Shown here piece after piece: positions 33,727 to 45,200 of a stretch of DNA of 64,000 nt; the stretch's first letter is position 1; each line of letters starts with the position of its first letter. The stretch lies in assembly GCA_037178975.1 (NCBI GenBank), contig JASJZH010000004.1, positions 2,418,001 to 2,482,000 on the forward strand. The letters are read 5' to 3'. The notes under the pieces are model-generated. The model had not been told where the DNA came from, searched no databases, and saw only the letters and a program-made list of their open reading frames with translations. The position numbers and the translations under genes are program-made. This DNA comes from Oscheius tipulae. Taxonomy: Eukaryota > Nematoda > Chromadorea > Rhabditida > Rhabditidae.

Positions 33727-35185
33727 ATGGTCAAGAATACCGTCGAGAAACTAGCGACAGAGGAGCGCAAAAAGAAGCGGCCTTGGAGGAACAAGGTCCG
33801 CAAACTGGCCAAGAAGAATGCAACTCGCGAGCTTAAAAAACAGTCCGAGCCGACTGAGAAAACTACCAGCAAAGCCAAGAAATTGAAGAAAAAGAAAATG
33901 AAAGAAGCCCCGAAAAAGAACGAGGAAGACGACAGCGAAATTGCATCGGAGAAGGAAGAACATGCGCCAAAGAGCAAACTGGACGAGTTCAAGGATAAAC
34001 TCGATGCTGGGCAATTCAGGTTCTTCCCTATTTACTTGTTAATTCAAAATGCTGTTTTAGGTTCTTGAACGAGCAGATTTACACCACGACTGGAGCAGAA
34101 TCGCTGGAATATTTCAAGGAGAATCCCGATGCTTTTTGGGCTTATCACAAGGGATTCGCCAAGCAGGTTGGCACTTTTTTTTTACTCATACTAAAGTGCA
34201 ACCGTGTCTGTCTGTGAGTACGTGGCCTATTGTAGATTGAGAGGGGTTGAGCAAGAATTTACGATAATATTTAGGAGTACCCGTGCTCAGTTACAAGATC
34301 TTCTAAGGTTTTGCGCAATAGTTGGTGTATTGCTAAGAATTCCAACCACCGCGATCCAGGGTCGAATCCACTCAGCGATAAATCATGATAGAGTACGATG
34401 TGCAAAGAAAGAATATGAGATCTGAGACGGAGTAGCCATCGTTGTACGCGTTAGGTATTTTGGAAACCACAGCTGCTTTGGGCGGTGAAGTTGTCGTTGA
34501 CGGCTGGTTTTGACTTATTACACGCTGTAAGAATAACGCCAGTACAGTAATTTTCTTCCAATAAAGCTATCCCTGTTCTCTAATCAATCCATTGCAGGTC
34601 GAGAAATGGCCGAATCACCCGCTCCAGACGATAATCAACTGGCTGGAGAAGCAGAAAGAGTCGAAGACGGTCTACGATCTCGGCTGTGGAGAAGCAAAAA
34701 TTGCTGAGGCTGTTCAGGACAAACACGCGGTTTTATTTTCCCTTATATAGCATAGAAAACACTCCAGATCCATTCTTTCGACCTGGTAGCCGTAAATGAC
34801 CGCGTAACCGTGGCCGATATGGCCCATCTCCCCGTCGAGGACTCGTCCGCCGACATCGTCATCTACTGTCTCTCCCTGATGGGCACAAATCTGCTCGATT
34901 TTGTCAAGGAGGCCAGAAGAGTCCTGAAGACTGGAGGCGTGCTGAAAATAGCAGAGGTCACCAGCCGTTTTCACAATCTGAAGCGTTTTTGTGATGCCAT
35001 CCGACAGCTCGGCTTCAACTTGACAGAAAAGGTATTTTTGAGTCCACTTCCCGCCCAAAAATAACATGTTTTAGCGTGAGCTGACAGACTATTTCGTGCT
35101 TCTCCAGTTTACAAAAGTTGCCAAAGTGGAGAACAAGAGACCTCTCGGTCTGAAACTCAAGCCCTGTCTCTACAAGAAACGCTAA
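33727..35185 (+). CDS. rrp8: Ribosomal RNA-processing protein 8 (m1A rRNA methyltransferase)
   Basis: A lysine-rich nucleolar N-terminus (KKLKKKKMKEAPKK) leads into the conserved RRP8 core: FRFLNEQIYTTTGAESLEYF, YHKGFAKQVEKWPNHPL, SAM-binding motif I YDLGCGEAKIAE, SFDLVAVNDRVTVADMAHLP, VIYCLSLMGTNLLDFVKEARRVLK. RRP8 methylates N1 of an adenosine in the large rRNA, and the animal homologue also takes part in rDNA silencing. Exon 2 ends with codon for the Q of AKQ at 34166 and the next begins at 34598: this 431-nt intron is about ten times the local norm and contains tRNA-like repeat sequence. The start follows a CAG directly, a possible trans-splice site. Confidence 0.94.
34203..34395 (+). repeat. 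tRNA-derived repeat in the rrp8 intron
   Basis: Two modules can be seen. The first begins TGTCTGTCTGTGAGTACGTGGCCTATTGTAG (34206 on), closely like intronic sequences at 43513 and 46200. The second has TTGGTGTATTGCTAAG (34326 on) and a B-box-like GGGTCGAATCC (34361 on), like the relic in the myosin intron. Order and spacing are those of tRNA internal promoters. It looks like a decayed tRNA-derived SINE or two nested insertions. Confidence 0.5.
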
Positions 35186-35360
35186 AAAAGAGCTCCTTTT
35201 GTTGATTTGTCTGTTATTGAATCGTGCCATTGTTTTCTGCTTTATTTGTCCTTAATGGCCGTCCATGACCCTACCTGAAAGAGCATTTGAAGTACACAAG
35301 CTGCTCTTATACAATTTTATTCGGCTGTTACGTTATCAAGACGAACGGCTAGGAGTTCTT

Positions 35361-36071
35361 CTAGGGAGCGACGGCGGTGCTGGTCGCTGGAGCCGTCGAG
35401 GTGGTAGGTGTAGTTGAGACGGAGGCATCTTTGACCATCTGGATCGTGAGCATGCTGTCGCAGGCTTTCAGCTCCGTTCCCTGCTGCACGGCTGCCGTGA
35501 TTTCGCCGTTCAGAAGCAGCTGTGGCTTCTCCTCCACCACAACTTCCGTCTTCATCTTCGTCTGCTGCTGCAGAGTTGCGTCTCTTGTAGCCTTTTCGGC
35601 TTTCTTGTCCTCCGCGCGCATCTTCTTTAACTCCTTGATCAGCATCTCCGTCAAGACGAGTCGTTCTTCGCGATGCAGATCGCCCAGGGCCGTCGTCAGC
35701 TCCTTCAACATCTTGTCCGAATCGACAATGACCTTAGTTGATACGCTGGAGGGTACCGTGCTGGAAGACGTCCTGATGCCAGTGGCAGAGCTGGAACCCC
35801 AGGCGGTGGCCTTTTTTTCCGAGTGACTGTCGGCCGTTTTATCCTCTTTATTTAGCAAAGTCAACTGGACCCGAACTCGCTCAAATTGCGTCTGCATTCG
35901 ACTGCCGGCCTGTTGCATCCTGTCCTTAAGCGAGTCAAACTCCTCCTTGTACTTGTCCTCCTCTTCCTGGAGACGACTGACTGCAGCTACCAGCTTCTTT
36001 TTGTAATCGATTGCCTAGAGATCATCTGTTCTAGTACAAAAAATGGAATATACATTTTGGCTTTCAGCCAT
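35361..36071 (-). CDS. Small coiled-coil protein of unknown function
   Basis: Two exons: the first encodes only MAESQN, then a 47-nt intron, then one long exon. The protein, about 225 residues, begins with a coiled coil (KKLVAAVSRLQEEEDKYKEEFDSL...FERVRVQLTLL). A Ser/Thr-rich linker follows, then a second charged helix (LHREERLVLTEMLIKELKKMRAEDKKAEKAT), then a low-complexity Thr/Pro/Ala end (VSTTPTTSTAPATSTAVAP). No signal peptide, membrane span or known domain was seen, and I do not recognise the family. It is divergent from vps11, with 246 bp between the start codons. Confidence 0.7.
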
Positions 36072-36317
36072 GACAACCGTCCACTGGCCACTACCTGGAG
36101 CAAATCTCAATTCTTTTCTAAGCTTCAAAACTTTCCATTTTATAGTTTTTTTTTGCTTGAAGAAAAGGCCCCTAATTACTTCGATTTCAGACGAAATCGA
36201 TAACAGAATTTGAAGCCATCTTGGAAACTAACTGCTCAAAGTGAGTTCCTCGGCAATTTAACATCGTTTTTACTCAATTAATCAGAAGAAACAATACGAC
36301 AGATTGAAAACTTTCAG
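36072..36317. promoter_or_regulatory. Bidirectional promoter region, coiled-coil gene / vps11
   Basis: The only DNA between two divergent start codons, so it must carry both promoters. Ends on the vps11 side with CTTTCAG immediately before the ATG, a probable splice-leader acceptor. No defined motif was recognised. Confidence 0.45.
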
Positions 36318-39300
36318 ATGGCGGTCGAATTCGGCTGGAGGCGGTTCATCTTCTTCGACAAGAGTTTCGTCATGGACACGAGTACTGGAGAGAAGTTTGT
36401 TGGTCTCAAGGTATATTCTCTCTTTCCTATCCAAACCCCTTTCAGGACGTCTCAGCCGACAGCTGGTGTAAACTGGGTGAAACTGTCTTCCTCGGAGAGC
36501 GCCGAGGTGGCATCTTTCGTCTGAACCAGCAGTTTCAAGACTTCTTCTGGAAGCCCTTCCAGCGCTCCCTCGTTGATCTGAAATGCTCACAGGGTCTGCT
36601 GTTCTCTGCGGGAGAGGACGACGATACGGGTTCACTGCTCAAGATTTGGCACAAAGTCACAGAGGACAAGTCCGAACTGTTCAAGTCTGTCAGATTCAGC
36701 TCCATCTCCGCGGGACTGGCCACAGCTGCCACAGCCATCGGAGTTCATTCCTCTCTGACCGAGGTGGTGGCTGGCTTTGGCGACGGATCTGTATTGATGT
36801 TTCAAGGAGACGTTATCAAGGACAAAATGGACAAGGTTGGTTGAATGGTTGAGAGAGACATGGTCAGGGTGAGCTTTTAGACGTCAAGATGGCTCAAACT
36901 ATGTGATCACAACAGTGGAGATGGTCCAGTCGAGGGAATAGCAGTCTCACATCTTCCGGGAGACAAGACTGTCGTCTTTGTCATCTACACCAAAGCTCTC
37001 TACTCTTATGTGATCGAGAACAGGGTCGTCTCGAACAGGGTGAGTCTGCAACAAAAATCCAATGAATCCCTTCAGATGAAACACTTCTCAAGCGGAGCCA
37101 ATCGCGACTGTTGGGCTTTTAATGAACGACTCGGCCAGCTAGCGATTGCCAACAAGGAAATGGTCTATCTCTATGATGCCGAGAGGTCGATGGAGGCGGA
37201 CGGCGGTCACGGACGCTGCTACAAACTCGGTGGCGGTTATGAGAAAATGCAGCTAGTCTGGTTCGGAGAGTATCTCGTCCTCTTGACCAAACAGCAGGCC
37301 ATAATAGCGGCCGCGGATGAAAAGTTCATGTCTGTCGTGACCATCTACGATATCAAGACTCAGTATGTGGCCTTCTCCTGTTCCCTTCCTGCTATCTGTC
37401 GAATGTTCGTCCTCGGATCGAATCTGATGGTCTTGAACGATAGAGACGGCACACTATCTGAGTTGAAGGAGAAGACCCTGGCTGCTAAGCTAGAGATCCT
37501 TTACAAGAAGCAGTTCTTCGACGTTGCTCTCAGGTAGGTCAAGTAGACATTACCTTTTCAAGTGTCCAAAGAATCGAGACAGTTCAGAGAAGTTTTCTAG
37601 ACCCGAAAACAGTTGGTAATTCAAAGATCTAACCGACCGGCTATATGAAAGTATCAGTAACTGAACATAGGCCTTTCGCTCAAAATGCCATGAACTAGAC
37701 GGGCTTCAAACGTCATTAGTCCAAAAAGTAATTGCCGTTCATTTGTAGCTCCTTCTCATATGAACGACTGTCTCCCCCAGTTAGTCAAGAGATCGTTTTC
37801 CTATCTCAGTCCAGATACAAGATACACTTTCAGCCTAGCAAAAAGCAGCAAGGAGGCCAAGCAGCACGAGCAGGCCATTCACTGCAAGTTTGCCGACCAT
37901 CTCTACGCGTAAGTATTCTACTTGTTAGTCAAAGGCACCTCTTACAGAAAGGGAGACTTTGACAACGCCATCGACCATTACAAGGGCACAATCGGCATGC
38001 TGGAACCGTCCTACGTTATGAAAAAGGTAGACCTTAGAGAGTTGGTTTCGAAACAAGGGCTTAGTTCCACGACGAGAGTCGTCTCCACCAACTTTGTGTC
38101 TATCTGGAGGCGCTTCATGAGAAGAATGTCTACAACAGGCATCAGACAGAGATTCTTCTTCAAACCTACGCTCGTCTCGGAGACAACGACAAACTGCTGT
38201 CCTTCGTCGAGAAGATGGCTCACTTCCCGGACGCTGATCTGCCGACAGCGTTCCAGGTATGAGAGACACGAAGAGATTTGACCCTTGTTTCAGATCCTCC
38301 GCTCAGCTGGTCTCTCAAAGAAAGCCAGCTTTCTGGCTATCAAACTCAAACTCCCGCAAGAGGCTCTAGCCTGTATGATCGAGGATGAACATCATTACAG
38401 AGGCGCCATCAAGTACATCGACAATCTCTCGACTGAGATCGCTGTCCAGATGCTGGAGAAACACGGCAAAGTTCTGCTGGAACATAGTCCGAAGGAGGCG
38501 ATTCCCCTTTTGGAGAAGACTTTAAAGGAGGCTGCTGACAGTAATCTGGAACTCGCTCAGTTCTTAGCGCCGTACTACGATCAACTGGCCTTTGATTCGG
38601 ACTTCGTTCAGTTCCTTCTCAAGGTGAGGTCATGAGACTTCTAGCAACAGGCTGATTCTTAGTGAATAGAAGAAGGTGTACTGAAGCTCTAAGAGCAAGG
38701 ATTTAATTCTGACTTGTCTCTTTGGCGATTTCAGCAATTCGAAAGTTTCAGCTTCCGTCTTCGAAGACCCAGGTTGTCATCGATCGACTTCTGGAGATCC
38801 GTCTTCGGAAGCTGGAGAACGTGGAAGAAATTGTAAGTCATCTACTTTCATACCACCCTCTCCCATTTGAGACAGACGCGACAGACCGAGAGCTCTTCCA
38901 ACTGGCAGATGCCGCCACTCCCGAAGTCGCTCTTCAACTCGTCCGAATCTTCCGCTGTTCCACGATCGAGAAACACGTGATGCAGTCGAACAACTGGTGG
39001 AAAGAGTTGGCTAAGTTTCTTCTGAAACACGGCGAGATCAACGAGTTAATCGAGATTTGCAAGGTCAAGAAGTAAGCTTTCTTTCTACCCGAATCAAAAC
39101 AACCTTTCAGTGACGCTCAGATGTGGCAGGAAACCATGATCTGCATTGCTCAGAGGAAGGACATCACCGAGTACGATCTGAGGATGTTTCTTCAGGAAGT
39201 TGAACGATCCGAGTCACTTCATCCGCTCTTAGTTTTGGAAGTACTCTCCGGGAGCGAGACTATCAAGATCTCTGCCGTCAAGCCGTACATCATCAACTGG

Positions 39301-41947
39301 CTGAAAAGACAGAACGAACAGGTTAGTTTAGAGTACTTTTGGGTATAAGGGGGCTCTCCTATTCCAGTAGACGAGTGTCAGATCAAAGTAGGAATTGGAG
39401 AGCTACTGAAGTCTCCAGCCCGAAATGTGACAAAACGCCACGATTCTGCTTAGATCGTACTCAATCCAAGGTTTCCGTCAGCCCCACATTTTATCTTCTA
39501 GCCCAAAACAGTCGAGCCTAAGAAGAGAGTCAGAACATGTGTTTATCGTGCCGGATGTGCTTCTAGTCGTCCCATTCGTCTTCGTCGAAGTTCATCGAGA
39601 CTTTTTGTATTCTTCCATTGGGCAGAATGATCTTCGATTTGGGTTTCTCCTGTTGAATTCCGCGAATCGGAGAGCGCGTGAGACGTCGACTGTCCGACTT
39701 CTGAGTCACATCCACATCCGACATCGTGTAGTCTTCATTATAGATGTCCTTCTTGGCCTTCTTCCTCTTCTTGACCGACACTTCCGAGGTGGCAGTGGCC
39801 AGTTGCGGATCGTTGACCTTGGACTCGGAGACGGTCTTTTTGAGTAGATCATTCTGACTCTTCTGACTCTCCTCAGTCGTCCGTCCGGTCTCAAGAAGAC
39901 ACTTCCTCTCCTGAATTTCTTCGTCCCATTCGTAGGCCGTCTCCTTGTTCAGTGCCTTCATGATTCGACAGTAGATGACGGTGCCGAGAATCGTCAGCCA
40001 GATGGGCACAGTGATCATGGCAAACCAACAGAGAATGGCTCGTAAACAATGGAGGAGATGGTTGCCGAAGGACGGATTGATGGCCACGTGACGAAACATG
40101 TCGATGGCGTCGTCCTTCTCGTTGCAGAGGTCGCTGCTACAACAGCAACCGTAGACCGTCGTCCATTGCTTCTCTTCGTTCTTCTTCGAGAAACAGTGCT
40201 CCTTGAAGGCACGACATTCCAGCGGCAATCTCTTGAAGGCAAAGGCATCCCGCCACGCCAGCTGATGAGTCCCGTTGTGTTTCCGAATGATAACACAGAT
40301 CTGGAACCGTCTAGACTCTTTCAGACGATCGACATACCTCGAAGTTACGAAGAGCAGTTGTTATGTTGTTGCTGTAGACTACGGTATCACTGGCCGGCAG
40401 TAATTGGACATCTTGGTAGCATTTAAGTCCGTAGCTGAGAGACACCAAGAGGGAGAGAAGAAGCGAGGACAATCCACTTGGAAACATCGTCATTGACAGA
40501 AGAGAATTAGGCGAGACTTGTCGACAATTAGAGTTTTTGTTTCGATTTCAATGCGTTGTTGCCTCGACTACAAGGCTCCTGGTTCTGAGGAAAGTTTACT
40601 GTTCTGATTGTGAATGAACTATGGGTCTAGACAGTCAGCGTTTTCATTCATTCTTTCAAAGTGAAGTTCAGTGACCACTGACTTGTAGTCTCCTTCTTCG
40701 CTTACCCTTTCTATTCGTTTCTGCCAGCTGCTCACGCTCATTCTTCTGCGTAAGATTGCCCAGTAACTTGGAGTCTGTCTTCTGTTCATTCCGAGTCGAT
40801 TCGAGTAGAGTCACCCATTCTTCTTGCCTAGTAGTAGTATTTATCCAGGTTTTTTTTAGAAGAATACGATGATTAATGAGCGTATCTGTTACAACAGACT
40901 TGGTCACGGAAGTTCCGTAGAGATAACATGGAAATAATCTTTAAGGGGGTCAAGTTTGGACAGTTTTGGGATGTCTAGGAGAATCTTACTCCAATAAAGG
41001 AGCCAGTGTTTGTTGGAAGGGTGGGACGGGAAATATGATAATCCGGTAACTACTCTACGCTTTTCTACTGACTGTTACGATATGTCAATCAAAGCTGTTT
41101 TTATCGTCGATATGAATTCCAAGGTTTCTGATTAAGCTATTCGGAGAAATCTGTACCGTGTTAATGCGGTAAATGGTTTAGGGGTTGTTTTTACCTAGAT
41201 GTAAAATCCTACAGTTTTTAACAGTCTTTCCCAAAAGAACATATTTTCAGATAGAGAAGAACACGAAAGCTGTCGAAGACGCCGAGAATCGGATGAGGGA
41301 GATCACTCAGCAAGCAGAATCTTTAAAATTCGAGTAGGTTCATCTCTTCACCCAACAAAATAGAATCAATTTCAGGCCGCAAGTGATTCAAGTGAGTAAG
41401 TGCAGTGCCTGTGATACGGCTCTCCAACTACCGGCCGTCCACTTTCTCTGCCATCACAGCTATCATGTGCACTGCTTTGAGAGCTATTCCGACCGGGCTG
41501 ATCACTGTCCGGCCTGCGTCAGTCCGGCTACTGTCGTCCAATCGGACAGCACAGACAATTTCTTCAATTCCGGCTATGGAAAGATGCAGGACCAGTTAAA
41601 TAGCAGCGTGAACGGGATGGAAATCGTCGCACAGTTCATTCGCAGAGGACTGTTCAACAATCAAAAGAAGCTGGCTCCCGTAAGTGCATAAAAAAATATA
41701 AGCCTAAACCTGAAAATTGCAGCGACAGTCGATCGGCTCGAATCCGTTCGCTTCAACTCGTCAGAACAGCGATAGCGGTAGTAGCCAGGCAGAACCGGCC
41801 ATGGCCAGACGGCCCACGCGATCAAACAATCCCTTCGAGGAGCTACCTTCTCCTCGTCGAAACACCAACAACCCCTTCGATGGGCCCGACCAGACAAAAC
41901 CGAAAGGCTCAAATCCTTTTGAGAGTAGCAACCCTTTCGATGAGTAG
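36318..41947 (+). CDS. vps11: VPS11, HOPS/CORVET core subunit
   Basis: Membrane-tethering subunit for endosome and lysosome fusion. The N-terminal beta-propeller begins MAVEFGWRRFIFFDKSFV; the clathrin-repeat part includes YAKGDFDNAIDHYKGTIGMLEPSYVMKK, nearly the vertebrate wording; the C-terminus has the RING-H2 finger CSACDTALQLPAVHFLCHHSYHVHCFESY...CPAC. The gene is split by a 1,929-nt intron (39322-41250) after LKRQNEQ. The downstream exon starts with a helix (IEKNTKAVEDAENRMREI) that leads in frame to the RING, so both halves belong together. That intron contains a complete gene on the other strand. Unusual feature: after the RING region the last 70 residues carry five Asn-Pro-Phe motifs (41741-41940), a form of EH-domain ligand not part of the vertebrate protein as I recall it. 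Confidence 0.93.
39563..40493 (-). CDS. Activin-receptor-like ectodomain membrane protein, nested gene
   Basis: A complete gene inside the long vps11 intron, on the opposite strand. Two exons with a short intron after ALRNFE (around 40340-40300). The protein has a signal peptide (FPSGLSSLLLSLLVSLSYG), then a cysteine-rich ectodomain that ends CCCSSDLCN, the hallmark of the three-finger fold of activin/TGF-beta type receptors and Ly6 proteins. One membrane span follows (ILCWFAMITVPIWLTILGTVIYC), then about 130 charged cytoplasmic residues (KKRKKAKKD, SRRLTRSPIRG). There is no kinase domain, so it would not be a signalling receptor kinase; BAMBI-like decoy or adhesion roles are conceivable but unproven. 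The three-finger assignment rests on the Cys pattern. Confidence 0.78.
40494..41250. other. Remainder of the long vps11 intron
   Basis: Upstream region of the nested minus-strand gene and 3' part of the vps11 intron. No confident exon was seen. A 79-codon minus-strand frame at 40668-40907 is Lys/Arg/Thr-rich and has no recognisable relatives. The intron ends with ATATTTTCAG at 41241-41250. Confidence 0.5.
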
Positions 41948-42203
41948 TCTGTAGCGCCTTTTCTAAAACGTGTTTCCCTCTGCTGTGATTTGTATTTATT
42001 CGAAACCAAATGAAACTTCTGCTCCCTATGTCGAAAAAAAAACAAAATCTGTACGCGATTTATGATGAGAAAAGTATTTGTGGTTGATAGGAGGAGAATG
42101 GGAGAGACAACACCGAAAATGAGACCAATTTGCAGCGGGGATCGGTGGAAACTTGACAGAATGATGAGGAAATAATAACATCGGAAAGAGGGCAGAAGAT
42201 CTT

Positions 42204-45200
42204 CTAGTCCTCGTTGGCGCGTCTCTTGCGGCTCTGGCGAGCGTCTGAAATGGAGATTCTCCTTAATTTTTTTTAGAAAAGAACTAACCGTTAACCTTGA
42301 AGCTGAACTCGAATTCCTGATCAGCGCCGAGGTACGAGTCGCAGATGAAGTAGAGCTTGTAGGTGGCTCTGCCGGCCTGCTGTGGAACAAAGTCGAGTTG
42401 CATTTTCGCCGTTTTGTTGATTGTCAGTCTAAAAAGGGTATTTTTAATCCAAAAGCTGAAAAGAATTTACCTTTTGATGGAATGGAGGGCATTGGAGGCC
42501 GGATCTCCAACGACGAGCCACCATCCTTCTTCCTTGTTCTTCTGAGGGAAGAGTGGAGCGACGACCTTTGGCGCAACACCGTCATCGTCGTTATCACGCT
42601 CCATGCTGACTGTCACGACCACCGGATCTCCTCTTAAAGAATTTTATAGATAACGCGAAAGGGTTTATAGATAATAGCCGATTCTATGAAGGAAAAATTA
42701 GCAACGTACTGATTGATATTCTCCTCGGCGATCTCATGCTCGACCTCGATCGACGGATAGTTGTTGCAGAAGATGGCAGCCTCGCTGAGCTCCTGGCCAT
42801 CCATGCTCAAGATGTAATCACGCGTATCGTCATCCTCCAGTAGCCCGAAAATCGAGTCCACGTTCTGTAAAGTTTGTCAAGTTTCGGGCTAAAAAACAAG
42901 TAACCTTTTCCTTGGCTCGCTCGAGAAGAGCATTGGAGCTGTGCGGGATTTGTTTGAGATAAGACTCTTTGCTGTGCATGGCCTGGGTCAGACTCTGTGA
43001 CAGTTCCATGGCGTTGATGGCCGGACTGAGCCATCCGTTGCTCGAGAGCACGTCGACACATGCCTGGACGAGACGCGACGCCTTCAGCACGATCAGTTCC
43101 GTGTCCTTGTTCAGCTCGGCCGGGAGACCAATACGGGCCAGATGGGCATGGATGAGCAGGTTTACCTGGAAACCAACAATTTGAAGCCTAAAAGATGGTG
43201 AAATACCTTCACATGAGGATCCGTAAACTTCTGATTGGTGGCTTGTCCTTGAATCTTGGCCGCGAGCTGCTTCAACACATTGTCCTCCTTGTGACGCAAA
43301 GGAATCGAGGCGAACTCGCTCGCATTCGAAATGATCTCGATCAGACCGCGCATCTTCGTCTTGGCCTGAAGGGACATCGAAAACAGCTCAATTGTCGTGT
43401 AGCTGATGTAGTAGTAGGCAGCAATCATGCCCAAGTTCAACGGCTGCGTGTCCATCTCGTCCTTGACCGTTATGCACTGAAAAACGGGGTTTCGAAGAGA
43501 AATAGGTTTAAGTTGCGTCTGAAGCCATATGCTTGTGGCCTATTGACAACTTTACAAGTAAGGACACAAAACTCCTACCTTACTTCTCTCCAGATCTTTG
43601 AGCGTGCTCTCCACGAGTTCCGAGAGCGCATCCGACAGATGACGATGTGTCACGCCCTGCAGATTGTAGTAGTTCGGATTCTGGGTCATTCGACGGTAGA
43701 GCAGCGTCCAGGTAAGGTAGTCGATGGCGTCCTGCTTGTTCTCAATTGTCTTTGTGACAATTTCCGCGTTGAAATGGTCGTGAAGACAATGGTCGAGATG
43801 CGACTCTACGGGCAGTGGGTCGTTGAGGAACTTCTTGTAAAATTCTTTCTTCGATGATTGACACATCAGCACGCATTTGGCTGAAAAAGGTACATCTTCT
43901 ATATGCCAGCTACCCCCTCAATAGCTGCGCACAATACAAGCAGTGTACCAGAGTTGTTTTGCTGACATCGCGTCCAATCTGACAGATCAGACAACATTGG
44001 GCCAAGTTAGTCTCTGGTTCAATCCCAGTTTCAAAAGTTCACCTATCTCTTCGGAAAACTATCCAAGCTAGTTTATGAGTACTGGAAAATGTACAAAGGC
44101 CGATTTCCGAGCAAATAACAAGAAAAAAAACCGGCGGGGATCGATCCAGGTACTAATCGGGTCCAATATAGTCTGACCTGCCAGCTCGGACGGCGCCGCT
44201 GTTTACCAACAATTTTTTGAGCATTAGTGTTCTCCTCATTTTAATCACACCAAAAACGTACCGTCATGATCCTTGCCGGGCCTGTTAGCTAGTCCGACCA
44301 TGTGCAGCATATCCCCGATCGGATAGTCCTCATAGACGTGGTACTTTCCGTTGTAGGTCTGTGTGTCCATGATCACGACCAGATAGGCTTGAATGTTCAG
44401 CTGGTAGCACATTGTTGCCGTGGCCACAACCACCTAAAAACTCGTTTTTAATCGGAAAAAGGGCTAAAAACCTGAATAGCTCCGGTTCTGAAGAGCTCCT
44501 GCACAATCTGGCTGTCCTTTTTGTTCAAACCCTCGTGCAAGAAGCCGACCCCGGATATGATCGAATTGCGAAGACCGACATCCTGGATCGTGTTTAAAAG
44601 CGACTGGAAGACCTTGTCCTGCTCGCGGATCTGGAGGAAACGCAGTGGCATGTTCTCGGCATGGGCTGAAGTCACAATATCGAACGCCGTCGAGGTGGCC
44701 AGACGTCTGTTCGGCACGAATACCTGTAAAATGTGATGATTTTTTCGTTTCAACTGTCGGTGAGTCAAAAAAGGAAAGACATACCAAAGCAGGCTTGGGG
44801 TCTAGCTTTCCAGCATTAAGAGTGATAGCCTGGTAGACGGGCCGAACCATGGCAGCCAGTCGGGACGGGGTGTGAGACAGATTGAAGGACTTAATTTGGA
44901 GTTCCAGTGGTACGGGACGCGTATTTGGGAGGAAGTTGAAGATGCTGCTGGCGCTGCAGCCAAGCCAGCTGCCGACATCCTTAGCATTGGTGAGACTGCT
45001 CGATAGACCGAGAATTCTGACACCGCTGTCGAGCTGACTCGACATGTAGCGCATTCGGGAGCAGATTACTTCGAGCACGGGCTGAAATTGAATTTTTTGG
45101 TGCGGAAAAAGGTCAAAAACCTACACCACTCGACCCTCCAATCATGTGAAGATCGTCGACGACGAACAATTTTACAGCCTGGACGTTCTTCCTCTGTTTC

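Noticed and set aside
43195-43857. 220-codon plus-strand frame
   Set aside because: Antisense to brr2 exons; no conserved motif.
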